Under the pieces are notes generated by a model. That model was not told where the DNA came from, ran no database searches, and saw nothing but the letters and a program-made list of their open reading frames with translations. The position numbers were made by a program, and so were the translations under genes. A stretch of DNA of 64,000 bases from Erwinia billingiae Eb661 (GTDB lineage: Bacteria > Pseudomonadota > Gammaproteobacteria > Enterobacterales > Enterobacteriaceae). Where the stretch lies: positions 2,170,001 through 2,234,000 of the forward strand of contig NC_014306.1 of assembly GCF_000196615.1 (NCBI RefSeq), given 5' to 3'. The stretch's first letter is position 1. Each line of letters opens with the position of its first letter. Positions 28,131 to 38,401 of this stretch are shown here, in pieces.

Positions 28131-29191
28131 TATTTTTCCTTCCGGTGGCCGTAAACGCGCGGCTGCGTGTAGTAATCAATTAACGGCACGGTGATATTTG
28201 CCAGCAACACCGCAAAGGCCACGCCATCCGGATAGCCGCCAAAGCTGCGGATCAGCCACACCAGCAAACCAATTAACACGCCATACACCAGGCGGCCTTT
28301 ATTGGTGGTTGATGCGGTGACCGGATCGGTGGCGATAAAGAACGCGCCCAGCATGGTGGCACCGGAGAAAAGATGCACCATTGGCGACACCAGGCTGTCC
28401 GGCGAGAAGAACCAGCCCACAAAGGAAAACAGCGCCAGCGAGAGCAGGATGCTGACCGGGATGTGCCAGCGAATGCTGTTGGTAAACAGCAGGAACAGGC
28501 CGCCGACCAGATAGCCGACGTTGACCCACTGCCAGCCCAGACCGGCAATCACGCCGCTGTAAATCGGCTGTGCCCGCAACTGTTCAGCGCTGTGCCCGGC
28601 ACGCAGACCGGTTTTAAAGGTATCCAGCGGCGTGGCCTGACTGATGCCATCCACGCCAATCTGCAACTGCTGCATGGTATGGCCAGCCAGCGTATGACCC
28701 TGGAAGATCATGCTAAGGGTGTCCATAAAGCCCGGCGTGATCGACTGCAAAGTATCCGGCGGCAACCAGCTGGTCATCTGCACCGGGAATGAAATCAGCA
28801 ACACCACATAACCGACCATCGCCGGGTTAAACGGGTTCTGGCCCAATCCGCCATACAGCTGTTTGGCGATCACCACCGCAAACACCGTACCAATGACGAT
28901 CAGCCACCAGGGGGCCAGCGGGGGAATACTGATCCCCAACAGCAGCGCGGTCAGCAGGGCGGAATTATCGCCGAGGGTTTTAGACAGCGGCAGTTTACGC
29001 ATTTTCAGGATCGCCGCTTCCGCAGCGACCCCGGCGACGGCGGCAATCAGCACCTGAATCAGGTTACCCCAGCCAAAAAAGTACAGCTGGGCGGCAATGC
29101 CCGGTAAGGCAGCCAGCAACACCAGCAGCATGATGGTGCTGGTGCTGCGGCGGTTGTGGGTGTAGGGCGAACTTGCGATACGAAAAGCCAT
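28130..29191 (-). CDS. rsxD: Electron transport complex subunit RsxD (covalent FMN)
   Basis: Integral-membrane subunit of the Rsx complex (NqrB/RnfD family) with about nine or ten membrane helices. 353 residues. The covalent FMN motif is [19 protein letters not shown] in the second half. It begins [17 protein letters not shown], close to E. coli RsxD (352 aa). It abuts rsxC directly and overlaps rsxG by one base. Confidence 0.96.
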   Translation of the reverse strand: MAFRIASSPYTHNRRSTSTIMLLVLLAALPGIAAQLYFFGWGNLIQVLIAAVAGVAAEAAILKMRKLPLSKTLGDNSALLTALLLGISIPPLAPWWLIVIGTVFAVVIAKQLYGGLGQNPFNPAMVGYVVLLISFPVQMTSWLPPDTLQSITPGFMDTLSMIFQGHTLAGHTMQQLQIGVDGISQATPLDTFKTGLRAGHSAEQLRAQPIYSGVIAGLGWQWVNVGYLVGGLFLLFTNSIRWHIPVSILLSLALFSFVGWFFSPDSLVSPMVHLFSGATMLGAFFIATDPVTASTTNKGRLVYGVLIGLLVWLIRSFGGYPDGVAFAVLLANITVPLIDYYTQPRVYGHRKEK

Positions 29192-31315
29192 TTAATCCTC
29201 TTGCGTCGATTGCTGCGCCTTGCGCGCTTTTACACGTGCGATGGCCGCCGCCACTGCCGCTTTGCGGGGATCGTCTGAAGGTTCAGACGGCCCTGCGGAA
29301 TGCGTGTCGTCATGAGCGGCAGTCTGTTCTGGCGCAACATCAGCCTGTTTTACTGGCTCAGCTTCAGCCGCCTGCGCCGCTTTCTTTGCTTTAGCACGGG
29401 CAATAGCGGCCGCAACCGCCGCTTTACGTGGGTCGACCGGTGCTTCAGTCGGCTCCGGCGCAGCGGCTTGCGCCACCGGCTCAGCATCGGCTTCTTTATC
29501 AGCGGCCATCGCGGCTTTTCGGGCTTTCGCCCGCGCCACGGCGGCTTCTACTGCGGCTTTACGCGGATCGACCGCCGGTTCGGCATCAGCTGACGCCGGT
29601 TCAACCTGCGCGGCTTTTTTGGCTTTCGCGCGCGCAATGGCGGCTTCAACCGCCGCTTTACGCGGATCGCCCACCTGACGGGTCGCCGGTTCGGTTTCAG
29701 ACTGGCGTTCTGCGCCATGCGCCAGTGCCTGAGCATGGCGTGCATTGCGTTGGGCGGTCTGAACCGGATTGTCAGCGTCTGCCAGCTGCTGCGCCTCAGC
29801 CTCTTTTTTCGCCTTCACGCGGGCTAACGCTGCTTCAACGTTGTCGGCATCGCTGCGGGTGACCGGGCGTTTAGCCTGCTGATGGCGCGCTTCACGGGCC
29901 AGCTTTTCACGCTCAAGGCGTTCCTGACGCGCTTCAAACCGGGCCTTGGCCTGCGCATTCCGCTCGGCTTCAAGGTCGATGGCGCGGATCTCGGCTTTTT
30001 CCTGACGGTAATACTGCACCAGCGGAATATTGCTTGGGCAGACGTAGGCACAGGCGCCGCATTCAATGCAGTCGGCGATATTGTGCTCGCGCGCTTTATC
30101 GTGATCCTTACCGCGGCTGTACCAGTACAGCTGCTGAGGGAGCAGGGCGGCCGGGCAGGCATCGGCACAGGCGCTGCAACGAATACAGGATTGCTCTGCT
30201 TCGTTGTCGCCCATTTCGTTGGCCGCCGGGGCCAGAATGCAGTTGGTGATCTTCACCACCGGCACATCGAGCGTGGGCAGCGTAAAGCCCATCAACGGGC
30301 CGCCCATCACCACCATCTGGCCGGATGCCGGACTGAAGTCGGCATTGTGCAGCAGATGGCTGATCGGGGTGCCGAGACGACCCCAGACGTTGCCGGGTTT
30401 CCCGACCGATTCGCCGGTCAACGTCACCACGCGCTCGGTCAGCGGTTCGCCGTTGACGATCGCCCGTTTAACCGCAAAGGCGGTGCCGACGTTCTGCATC
30501 AGCACGCCAATATCGGTTGAGCGGCCGCCGTGCGGCACTTCCAGCCCGGTCAGAATCTTGGTCAGCTGCTTGGCGCCGCCCGACGGATATTTGGTCGGCA
30601 CCACGCGGATCTGGATATCTTTGGCTTCACCCAGCGCTTTTTTCAGCGCGGCGATGGCCTCAGGCTTGTTATCTTCGATGCCAATCAACACCCGGTCGGA
30701 TTGCAGCACCCAGGCGAGAATGCGGCTGCCTTCGATCACTTCGTCCGCGCAGTCCTGCATCAGACGATCGTCAGCGGTAATGTAGGGTTCGCACTCGGCC
30801 GCGTTAATGATCAGCGTGCTGACCCCGCGCAAACCGCCTTTAAGCTTGGTGGCAGTAGGGAAGCCTGCACCACCGAGACCGGCCACGCCCGCCTGGTGGA
30901 TCAGGTTCACAATCTTACTGCGATCGGCCTGACGGTAATCCGCCACCGGCTGAAGTTCGCACCAGCGGTCTTCACCGTCAGGCGTCAGATAAATGCACAT
31001 TTCAGCCAGCGCGGAAGGATGCGCGGTGATATGCGGCCCAATCGCTTCGATGGTGCCGGAGCTGGGCGCATGCACCGGCAACATCCGGCCACGACCAAAG
31101 GTCAGCGGCTGGCCGCGCAGCACGTTATCGCCAGGGCTCACCAGCAGTTCACCTTCATGGCCGATATGCTGCTTGATCGGAATGATAAAGCGCGCGGGCA
31201 AAGGAAGCTGGCGTAACGGCGTGCCGTTAGACTGGGTTTTCATTTCAGGAGGATGAATGCCCCCTTTGAAATCCCAGATTGGCTCTTTCTTTAAGAATTT
31301 GAACAGATTACGCAT
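29192..31315 (-). CDS. rsxC: Electron transport complex subunit RsxC, repeat-rich C-terminus
   Basis: Peripheral subunit that takes electrons from NADH and passes them to the FMN/Fe-S chain. The 707-residue protein has a RnfC N-terminal domain, the nucleotide/FMN-binding [13 protein letters not shown] (about 146-158), an SLBB region, and two [4Fe-4S] motifs: [12 protein letters not shown] and [12 protein letters not shown]. After about residue 430 it is charged and helical, ending in four DPRKAAV-type repeats (near 550, 583, 628, 682). The E. coli protein (740 aa) has a similar, variable repeat tail. It overlaps rsxB by 8 bases. Confidence 0.95.
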   Translation of the reverse strand: MRNLFKFLKKEPIWDFKGGIHPPEMKTQSNGTPLRQLPLPARFIIPIKQHIGHEGELLVSPGDNVLRGQPLTFGRGRMLPVHAPSSGTIEAIGPHITAHPSALAEMCIYLTPDGEDRWCELQPVADYRQADRSKIVNLIHQAGVAGLGGAGFPTATKLKGGLRGVSTLIINAAECEPYITADDRLMQDCADEVIEGSRILAWVLQSDRVLIGIEDNKPEAIAALKKALGEAKDIQIRVVPTKYPSGGAKQLTKILTGLEVPHGGRSTDIGVLMQNVGTAFAVKRAIVNGEPLTERVVTLTGESVGKPGNVWGRLGTPISHLLHNADFSPASGQMVVMGGPLMGFTLPTLDVPVVKITNCILAPAANEMGDNEAEQSCIRCSACADACPAALLPQQLYWYSRGKDHDKAREHNIADCIECGACAYVCPSNIPLVQYYRQEKAEIRAIDLEAERNAQAKARFEARQERLEREKLAREARHQQAKRPVTRSDADNVEAALARVKAKKEAEAQQLADADNPVQTAQRNARHAQALAHGAERQSETEPATRQVGDPRKAAVEAAIARAKAKKAAQVEPASADAEPAVDPRKAAVEAAVARAKARKAAMAADKEADAEPVAQAAAPEPTEAPVDPRKAAVAAAIARAKAKKAAQAAEAEPVKQADVAPEQTAAHDDTHSAGPSEPSDDPRKAAVAAAIARVKARKAQQSTQED
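29195..29668 (-). repeat. Four tandem [19 protein letters not shown] repeats in rsxC
   Basis: In-frame imperfect repeats beginning at RsxC residues about 550, 583, 628 and 682, spaced 33, 45 and 54 residues by Ala/Glu/Pro-rich linkers. Copy number in such tails varies between species and strains. Confidence 0.85.
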
Positions 31316-31883
31316 GACGTTCCACAGGAATAACTTTGATCGGGATAGTGTTTAAATCCCACTTCCAGCTGGCGGTGGTTGGCGCAACCGGACGCATCTC
31401 AATACAGTCAGTTGGGCAAGGGGCCACGCAAAGGTCGCAGCCGGTGCAGACGTCGCTCAGCACGGTGTGCATCGCGCGGGTCGCGCCAACGATGGCGTCA
31501 ACCGGGCAGGCCTGAATGCATTTGGTACAGCCGATACAGTTCTCTTCATCGATCCAGGCGACCTTGCGCTCTGGCTCCAGCACCGCTTCGTCACCGAGCG
31601 GTTGCGGCTCAACGTTCAACAGCGCCGCCAGCTTCAGCATGGTCTGCTCGCCGCCTGGCGCACACTTGTTGATCATCTCACCGTTGTTGCCCACCGCATC
31701 AGCGTATGGACGGCAGCCAGGATAGCCGCACTGGCCGCACTGGCTCTGCGGCAAAATCGCATCGATCTGCTCAACAATCGGGTCTTCTTCCACTTCAAAA
31801 CGGCGTGAGGCGTAGCCCAACAGGCCACCAAACACGAGGCCCAGCACGCTCAACACAGCAATAGCAATCCACACCGCAGTCAT
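31308..31883 (-). CDS. rsxB: Electron transport complex subunit RsxB (ferredoxin)
   Basis: Membrane-anchored polyferredoxin of the Rsx complex. 191 residues: an N-terminal membrane helix (about 4-26), a four-Cys cluster site [15 protein letters not shown]...CAPGG, then two CxxCxxCxxxC ferredoxin motifs ([12 protein letters not shown] and [12 protein letters not shown]). It overlaps rsxA by one base and rsxC by eight. Nearly the E. coli size (192 aa). Confidence 0.97.
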   Translation of the reverse strand: MTAVWIAIAVLSVLGLVFGGLLGYASRRFEVEEDPIVEQIDAILPQSQCGQCGYPGCRPYADAVGNNGEMINKCAPGGEQTMLKLAALLNVEPQPLGDEAVLEPERKVAWIDEENCIGCTKCIQACPVDAIVGATRAMHTVLSDVCTGCDLCVAPCPTDCIEMRPVAPTTASWKWDLNTIPIKVIPVERHA

Positions 31884-32464
31884 CAGAATTTTACCAGCCC
31901 GGTGAAGCCCATAAAGGCCAACGCCATCAGACCCGCCGTCACCAGCGCAATCGAGGAGCCCTTAAACGGGGCAGGGACTTCAGCCAGCACCAGACGTTCG
32001 CGGATGCCGGCAAACAGCACCATCACCAGCGAGAAGCCCAGCGCGCCGCTAAAGCCAAACAACGCGGCCTGCAGGAAGGTGTGATTGAGGTTAACGCTCA
32101 GCAACGGCACGCCCAGCACCGCACAGTTGGTGGTGATCAGCGGCAGGAAAATCCCCAGCAGACGATAGAGATCCGGGCTGGTTTTGCGCACCACCATCTC
32201 GGTGAACTGCACCACCACCGCGATCACCAGGATATAGGCCATCGTGCGCAGGTAAACGAGATCCAGCGGCAGCAGAATAAAGTGGTTTACCAGCCAGGCG
32301 CAGATCGAGGCCAGGGTGATAACGAATGTGGTGGCGAGTCCCATGCCAATCGCCGTCTCCAGTTTTTTGGAAACGCCCATAAAGGGACAGAGGCCGAGAA
32401 ACTTCACCAGAACGAAGTTGTTCACCAGCACTGTGCCAACAAAAAGAAGCAGGTATTCGGTCAT
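31883..32464 (-). CDS. rsxA: Electron transport complex subunit RsxA
   Basis: Integral-membrane subunit (RnfA/NqrE type, six helices) that, with RsxE, holds the intramembrane iron centre. 193 residues beginning [38 protein letters not shown] and containing the second conserved Cys in [12 protein letters not shown]. It is the first gene of rsxABCDGE-nth, all overlapping or abutting. E. coli RsxA also has 193 aa. Confidence 0.97.
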   Translation of the reverse strand: MTEYLLLFVGTVLVNNFVLVKFLGLCPFMGVSKKLETAIGMGLATTFVITLASICAWLVNHFILLPLDLVYLRTMAYILVIAVVVQFTEMVVRKTSPDLYRLLGIFLPLITTNCAVLGVPLLSVNLNHTFLQAALFGFSGALGFSLVMVLFAGIRERLVLAEVPAPFKGSSIALVTAGLMALAFMGFTGLVKF

Positions 32465-32587
32465 GTTTTGGCCTGATAAAAAGAAAGCCGCCTATTATCG
32501 AACATTGGCGGCTTTACGACAACATACCAGCAGTAAGGATATTCCCTAAACGCACGGAGGATTAAATTTTTGCTGGTTTTTTCAGCT

Positions 32588-33028
32588 TCACGGCTCAATA
32601 AAGGTGGTTTTCACCCGCTGGGAGCGTTTGAAGTACGGCACCAGCACCGCTGCGGCCAGCAGCGCAATCAACAAAGTTCTGATCGCCGCCGCATCGCTGA
32701 CCGGCGAAAACGCGAAGGTCTTGATCGCCAGCAGTACGGTAATCAGCAGCCAGATAATGTAATGACGGGGCAGCCGACGTGAGCGTTTGCAAAAAATCCA
32801 TGTCACCCAAATGCTGTAGGCCCAGACCACCAGAGAGGTCAACAGTGAAATACTCCACTGCAGCGTAAACGCATGGGTGTTATTAAACAGGGCGCTGCGC
32901 AGTTCTGGCGTTAATAACGCGCTCAAATACATGGCCACCACAACGGCACTGGTCAGCATGGTCATAATTAACCAGGCGAGCGGTACCAGAAGCAGTCCGG
33001 CAATGCGTGGGGGTGAAGCTGTAGCCAC
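32588..33028 (-). CDS. ydgK: DUF2569 inner membrane protein YdgK
   Basis: A 146-residue protein with four predicted membrane segments (about 12-34, 56-76, 86-105, 112-130) and a PRIAGLLLVPLAWL start typical of the DUF2569 family. Its role is unknown. It is placed between rsxA and cnu as in E. coli. It is on the same strand as the rsx operon, 123 bases upstream of rsxA, so shared transcription is possible. Confidence 0.88.
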   Translation of the reverse strand: MATASPPRIAGLLLVPLAWLIMTMLTSAVVVAMYLSALLTPELRSALFNNTHAFTLQWSISLLTSLVVWAYSIWVTWIFCKRSRRLPRHYIIWLLITVLLAIKTFAFSPVSDAAAIRTLLIALLAAAVLVPYFKRSQRVKTTFIEP

Positions 33029-33138
33029 TCTTTAATCCTTTTAAATCGGGTAATAACGACCGTTTGTGATCCAAACCTGTCACGCACCTTGAGGACCAAA
33101 GAGTATACGGAAGGCCAGTTCATTATTGAACGGAAAAT

Positions 33139-33354
33139 TTAGACCACATAGCGCCAGACCGATTTTGGCACGCAACCCAAATCAAACAGACGACCGCCAG
33201 AGGTCAGCTCTGCGCGGCGGTGATCGGCAGCGCGATACATATTCGAAATCTCATTATCATCGGTAAGAGAATAATTCAGATGATCGAACAGCTTTTCCAG
33301 CGTTTCAAGCGAGCTCACTTTACGAAACTTCAAAAGATAATCTTCGACTGTCAT
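33139..33354 (-). CDS. cnu: Hha-family H-NS/StpA partner Cnu (YdgT)
   Basis: A 71-residue Hha-like protein that binds the N-terminal domain of H-NS or StpA and modulates silencing of acquired genes; in E. coli it also binds near oriC. It begins [26 protein letters not shown] and ends [10 protein letters not shown], nearly identical to E. coli Cnu (71 aa). An H-NS-family gene lies near the right end of this window. It marks the left edge of the catabolic block. Confidence 0.95.
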   Translation of the reverse strand: MTVEDYLLKFRKVSSLETLEKLFDHLNYSLTDDNEISNMYRAADHRRAELTSGGRLFDLGCVPKSVWRYVV

Positions 33355-33851
<497 letters not shown>

Positions 33852-34808
33852 ATGTGGAAGCGTTTACTTTTAACCACCCTCATCAGTGCAAGCCTCTCCG
33901 GCGCCGCACTGGCTGAATCCATGACGGTCGGTTTCTCGCAGGTTGGCTCCGAATCAGGCTGGCGTGCAGCGGAAACCAGCGTGGCGAAAAGCGAGGCCCA
34001 GAAGCGCGGGATCACCCTGAAAATTGCTGATGGTCAGCAGAAACAGGAGAACCAAATCAAGGCCGTGCGTTCGTTTATCGCGCAGGGCGTGGATGCGATC
34101 TTTATCGCTCCGGTGGTGCAGACCGGTTGGGAGCCGGTGCTTGAAGAAGCGAAAGACGCCAAGATCCCGGTGTTCCTGTTAGACCGCGCCATCGTGGTAA
34201 AAGACAAGTCACTGTATATGGCGGTGGTCACCGCCGATAACGTTTACGAAGGTAAGCTGATTGGCGACTGGCTGGTCAAACAGCAGAATGGTAAGCCGTG
34301 TAACGTGGTTGAGCTGCAAGGCACCGTTGGCGCCAGCGTCGCCATCGACCGTAAAAAAGGCTTTGCTGAAGCGATCTCCAGCGCGCCTGGCATCAAGATT
34401 ATTCGTTCCCAGTCCGGTGACTTTACCCGCAGCAAAGGTAAGGAAGTCATGGAAAGCTTTATTAAAGCTGAGAACAACGGCAAAAATATCTGCATGGTTT
34501 ATGCCCACAATGATGACATGGCCATCGGTGCTATTCAGGCCATCAAAGAAGCCGGCCTCAAGCCAGGCAAAGATATCCTGACCGGTTCAATCGACGGCGT
34601 GCCGGATATCTATAAAGCCATGCAGGCTGGCGAAGCGAATGCCAACGTCGAGCTGACGCCAAATATGGCTGGCCCGGCGTTCGATGCGTTGGAGAAATTC
34701 AAGAAAGACGGCACCATGCCGCCAAAAATCATCAAAACCGAATCGAAGCTATATCTGCCTGCCGATGCGCAGTCTCAGTTAGACAAGAAAAAAGGCATGG
34801 GTTACTAA
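33852..34808 (+). CDS. ytfQ: Galactofuranose ABC transporter, periplasmic binding protein
   Basis: Periplasmic sugar-binding protein; E. coli YtfQ binds galactofuranose. It has a signal peptide MWKRLLLTTLISASLSGAALA cut before ESMTVGFSQ, and a mature type I periplasmic-binding fold with ADGQQKQENQIKAVRSFIAQGVDAIFIAPV and MVYAHNDDMAIGAIQAIKEAG. I chose ATG 33852 (AGAGGA 9 bases upstream) since it gives MWKR and 318 aa as in E. coli; an ATG at 33846 is also in frame. It is first of ytfQRT-yjfF. Confidence 0.95.
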   Translation: MWKRLLLTTLISASLSGAALAESMTVGFSQVGSESGWRAAETSVAKSEAQKRGITLKIADGQQKQENQIKAVRSFIAQGVDAIFIAPVVQTGWEPVLEEAKDAKIPVFLLDRAIVVKDKSLYMAVVTADNVYEGKLIGDWLVKQQNGKPCNVVELQGTVGASVAIDRKKGFAEAISSAPGIKIIRSQSGDFTRSKGKEVMESFIKAENNGKNICMVYAHNDDMAIGAIQAIKEAGLKPGKDILTGSIDGVPDIYKAMQAGEANANVELTPNMAGPAFDALEKFKKDGTMPPKIIKTESKLYLPADAQSQLDKKKGMGY

Positions 34809-34815
34809 CCACCGC

Positions 34816-34842
34816 GCCGCCTGCTCTTCAGGCGGCTTTTTT
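34816..34842 (+). terminator. ytfQ-ytfR intercistronic terminator/attenuator
   Basis: GCCGCCTG (34816-34823) pairs with CAGGCGGC (34829-34836) and is followed by six T. Placed 8 bases after ytfQ, it should cut most transcripts there, leaving the binding protein in excess over ytfRT-yjfF. Confidence 0.85.
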
Positions 34843-34862
34843 CATGGTTGAGGCGAAGTCGT

Positions 34863-36389
34863 ATGAACTCCCAGAACACCTCAATGACGCCACTGCTCAC
34901 CATCAGTGGCGTCAGCAAAGCCTTTCCTGGCGTTAAAGCGCTGGATAATGTCTCTTTTGATGTCCGCCCGGGCGAAATTATGGCGCTGCTGGGGGAAAAC
35001 GGTGCCGGTAAATCCACCATTATCAAAGTGCTGACCGGCGTCTATAAACGCGACAGTGGCAGCGTGACGCTGGACGGCCAGGCAATCAATCCGCAAAACA
35101 CCGCTGAAGCGCAGAGCATCGGCATTGGTACGGTGTATCAGGAAGTTAACCTGCTGCCGAATATGTCGGTGGCGGACAATTTGTATATTGGCCGTGAACC
35201 GCGCCGCTTTGGTCTGATCGATCGCAAAACGCTGGTGCGCAAGGCCGAGGCGTTACTGCACAGCTACGGTTTCGAACTGGATGTCACCCGGCCATTAGGG
35301 CAGTACTCGGTGGCGATGCAGCAGATTATTGCCATCTGCCGCGCGGTGGACCTGTCGGCCAAAGTGCTGATCCTCGATGAACCGACCGCCAGTCTCGATG
35401 CCAGTGAAGTGGAGATGCTGTTCACGCTGATGAATCAGCTGAAAGCTAAAGGCATGGGGCTGATCTTCGTCACCCACTTTCTCGACCAGGTTTACAAAGT
35501 CAGCGACCGCATCACGGTGCTGCGTAACGGCCAGTTCGTTGCCACGCGTGATACGCGGGCGCTGCCGCAAATTGAACTGATTAAGCTGATGCTAGGACGT
35601 GAACTGCTGGAAACCGCATTGCAACGCGCCGGCAGCACCCTGAAAAGCAATCAGCCGGTGGTGGAATTTAAGGATTACGGCAAGAAAGGGACCATTGAAC
35701 CCTTCAGCCTGAGCGTCCGTCCGGGCGAAGCGGTCGGTCTGGCCGGATTACTCGGTTCCGGCAGGACAGAAACCGCCGAACTGCTCTTTGGCATCCGCCG
35801 GGCCGACAGCGGCACGGCCTGGATCAAAGGCAAAAAGCGCACTATCCGCACGCCGGCGCAGGCCTCGCACCTCGGCATGGGCTTCTGCCCGGAAGATCGT
35901 AAAACCGACGGCATCGTCGGCGCGGCATCGGTGCGGGAAAACATCATCCTCGCGTTGCAGGCCCAGCGCGGCTGGCTGCGTCCCATTAAGCGCCGTGAGC
36001 AGCAGCAGATCGCCGACCGCTTTATCAAAGCGATGGGCATCCGCACGCCGAATGCCGATCAGCCGGTCGAGTTGCTGTCGGGGGGAAATCAGCAAAAAGT
36101 CCTGCTCTCCCGCTGGCTGGTGACAAAACCGCAGTTCCTGATCCTCGATGAGCCCACGCGCGGGATCGACGTCGGCGCGCATGCCGAAATTATTCGCCTG
36201 ATTGAATCCTTGTGTGCGGATGGGCTGGCGCTGCTGGTGATCTCCTCTGAACTTGAAGAACTGGTGGGCTATGCGGATCGGGTGGTGATCCTCAGAGATC
36301 GTCAGCAGGTGGCGGAAATTCCGCTTGAGCAACTCTCCGTCGCCGCCATTGTTAATGCTATCGCCGCTGGGGGAACCCAACATGCTTGA
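34863..36389 (+). CDS. ytfR: Galactofuranose ABC transporter, ATP-binding protein (two NBDs)
   Basis: Sugar-importer ATPase with two fused nucleotide-binding domains (508 residues). The first has Walker [10 protein letters not shown] (about 47-55) and ILDEPTASLD; the second has the degenerate P-loop GLLGSGRTET and [14 protein letters not shown] plus [10 protein letters not shown], normal for this family. It is closely similar to E. coli YtfR (500 aa). ATG 34863 has GAGG 9 bases upstream; a second ATG at 34884 is possible. Its end overlaps ytfT by 8 bases. Confidence 0.94.
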   Translation: MNSQNTSMTPLLTISGVSKAFPGVKALDNVSFDVRPGEIMALLGENGAGKSTIIKVLTGVYKRDSGSVTLDGQAINPQNTAEAQSIGIGTVYQEVNLLPNMSVADNLYIGREPRRFGLIDRKTLVRKAEALLHSYGFELDVTRPLGQYSVAMQQIIAICRAVDLSAKVLILDEPTASLDASEVEMLFTLMNQLKAKGMGLIFVTHFLDQVYKVSDRITVLRNGQFVATRDTRALPQIELIKLMLGRELLETALQRAGSTLKSNQPVVEFKDYGKKGTIEPFSLSVRPGEAVGLAGLLGSGRTETAELLFGIRRADSGTAWIKGKKRTIRTPAQASHLGMGFCPEDRKTDGIVGAASVRENIILALQAQRGWLRPIKRREQQQIADRFIKAMGIRTPNADQPVELLSGGNQQKVLLSRWLVTKPQFLILDEPTRGIDVGAHAEIIRLIESLCADGLALLVISSELEELVGYADRVVILRDRQQVAEIPLEQLSVAAIVNAIAAGGTQHA

Positions 36390-37401
36390 GTCACATCTGG
36401 TGCCGGGGAAAACGCGCATGTTCAAACGCAAACTGCCCGCAGGGATGCCGCAAATCGCGGCGCTGGTGCTGGTGCTGATTATCGACAGCCTGGTGGCCAA
36501 TAATTTCTTTGCCATTCATATTCAGGACGGCCGTCTGTTTGGCAGCCCGATCGATATCCTTAACCGTGCGGCGCCGGTGGCCATTCTGGCGATCGGCATG
36601 ACGCTGGTGATCGCCACCGGCGGCATCGATCTGTCGGTGGGCGCGGTGATGGCGATTGCCGGTGCCACGGCGGCCACGCTGACCGTCTCCGGACACAGCC
36701 TGCCGGTGATCGTTCTGGCCACGCTGGGCACCGGCATTCTCTGCGGTTTATGGAATGGGGTGCTGGTGGCCCTGCTGAAGATCCAGCCGTTTGTCGCCAC
36801 GCTGATCCTGATGGTGGCGGGGCGCGGCATTGCGCAGCTGATCACCCAGGGGCAAATCGTCACCTTCGACAGTGATTCGCTGGCGCGGCTGGGCAGCGGC
36901 ACGCTGTTTACCCTGCCGGTGCCGGTGTGGATCACCCTGGTGATGGCGCTGCTGGTCTGGCTGCTGACCCGTAAAACGGCGCTGGGGATGTTTATCGAAG
37001 CGGTGGGCATCAACCTGCGCGCCGCACGCAATGCCGGGGTGAATGGCTGGCTGATCGTGATGACCACCTATGTAATCAGCGGCTTATGCGCGGCGGTGGC
37101 CGGGCTGATTGTGGCCGCCGATATTCGCGGTGCCGACGCCAATAACGCCGGGCTGTGGCTGGAGCTGGATGCCATCCTCGCGGTGGTCATCGGCGGCGCG
37201 TCGTTGATGGGCGGGCGATACAACCTGCTGCTGTCACTGATTGGCGCGCTGATTATCCAGGCAATGAACACCGGGATCCTGTTGTCAGGCTTCCCGCCTG
37301 AACTGAATCAGGTCGTGAAAGCGGTGGTGGTGATGGCGGTGCTGTTGATTCAGTCGCCACGGTTTATTCAACTGTTCAAGCGAGGACGCAAAGGTGCTTA
37401 A
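36382..37401 (+). CDS. ytfT: Galactofuranose ABC transporter permease YtfT
   Basis: Inner-membrane permease of the AraH/RbsC family, 339 residues, about eight to ten helices, with GMTLVIATGGIDLSVGAVMA and VVIGGASLMGGRYNLL signatures. It pairs with YjfF as a heterodimeric channel. I start it at ATG 36382, inside the ytfR stop region and just after a GGGGGAA ribosome site; the longer frame from 36325 lies within ytfR. Its stop overlaps yjfF by 8 bases. Confidence 0.93.
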   Translation: MLESHLVPGKTRMFKRKLPAGMPQIAALVLVLIIDSLVANNFFAIHIQDGRLFGSPIDILNRAAPVAILAIGMTLVIATGGIDLSVGAVMAIAGATAATLTVSGHSLPVIVLATLGTGILCGLWNGVLVALLKIQPFVATLILMVAGRGIAQLITQGQIVTFDSDSLARLGSGTLFTLPVPVWITLVMALLVWLLTRKTALGMFIEAVGINLRAARNAGVNGWLIVMTTYVISGLCAAVAGLIVAADIRGADANNAGLWLELDAILAVVIGGASLMGGRYNLLLSLIGALIIQAMNTGILLSGFPPELNQVVKAVVVMAVLLIQSPRFIQLFKRGRKGA

Positions 37402-38380
37402 ACGTCATCTCCCCCTGATGATTACCCTGCTGGTATTTGTTGCCGGGTATTTGTTCTGCCTCAGTCAGTTTCCCGGCTTTGCCTCCACGCGGGTGATCGC
37501 CAATATTCTGACCGATAACGCTTTCCTCGGCATTATTGCGGTCGGCATGACCTTTGTGATCCTCTCCGGCGGCATCGATCTGTCCGTTGGCGCGGTGATC
37601 GCCTTTACCGGCGTGTTTCTTGCCCGCGCCATCGGCGATTTCCATCTTGATCCCTGGCTGGCGTTCGCGCTGGTGATGGTGATGGGCTCGGCGTTTGGCG
37701 CCTTTATGGGCTGGCTGATCGACGCGCTGAAAATCCCGGCGTTTATTATCACCCTCGCCGGGATGTTCTTCCTGCGCGGCAGCAGCTTCCTGGTCTCCGA
37801 AAGCTCGTTGCCGATCGATCATCCGCTGTATAGCACGCTGTCCAGCCTGGCCTGGAAAATTCCAGGCGGCGGGCGGCTCAGCCTGCTGGCGGTAATCATG
37901 CTGGTGGTGGTGGTGTTCGGCATCGTGCTGGCGCACCGCAGCCGCTTTGGTAATCAGGTGTATGCCATCGGCGGCAACGTCACTTCCGCCCAGCTGATGG
38001 GGATTTCCACCCGCAGCACCACCATCCGTATCTATATGCTGTCGTCTGCGCTGGCTACCCTGGCCGGCATCGTGTTCTCGATCTACACCTCTTCCGGCTA
38101 TGCGCTGGCGGGGATGGGCGTCGAGCTGGATGCCATCGCGTCGGTAGTGATCGGCGGTACGCTGCTGTCCGGCGGGGTTGGCACGGTGTTGGGTACGCTG
38201 TTTGGCGTGCTGATCCAGGGGCTGATCCAGACCTGGATTAACTTTGATGGCACCTTAAGCTCCTGGTGGACCAAGATTGCCATCGGCATCCTGCTGTTCG
38301 CCTTTATCGCGCTGCAGCGGCTGCTGACCGTGATGTGGGACCGCCAGCAGAATGCGCCGGTGAAGCGTCTGGCAGAATAA
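37394..38380 (+). CDS. yjfF: Galactofuranose ABC transporter permease YjfF
   Basis: Second permease of the importer, 328 residues, beginning at GTG 37394 with GAGGA about 8 bases upstream. The family motif is GMTFVILSGGIDLSVGAVIAF; a later one is ASVVIGGTLLSGGVGTVLGT. E. coli YjfF has 331 aa and the same order ytfQ-ytfR-ytfT-yjfF. No terminator was seen before the convergent LysR gene. Confidence 0.93.
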   Translation: MLKRHLPLMITLLVFVAGYLFCLSQFPGFASTRVIANILTDNAFLGIIAVGMTFVILSGGIDLSVGAVIAFTGVFLARAIGDFHLDPWLAFALVMVMGSAFGAFMGWLIDALKIPAFIITLAGMFFLRGSSFLVSESSLPIDHPLYSTLSSLAWKIPGGGRLSLLAVIMLVVVVFGIVLAHRSRFGNQVYAIGGNVTSAQLMGISTRSTTIRIYMLSSALATLAGIVFSIYTSSGYALAGMGVELDAIASVVIGGTLLSGGVGTVLGTLFGVLIQGLIQTWINFDGTLSSWWTKIAIGILLFAFIALQRLLTVMWDRQQNAPVKRLAE

Positions 38381-38401
38381 AAACCCCGGCGCTGGGTGGC
38401 C

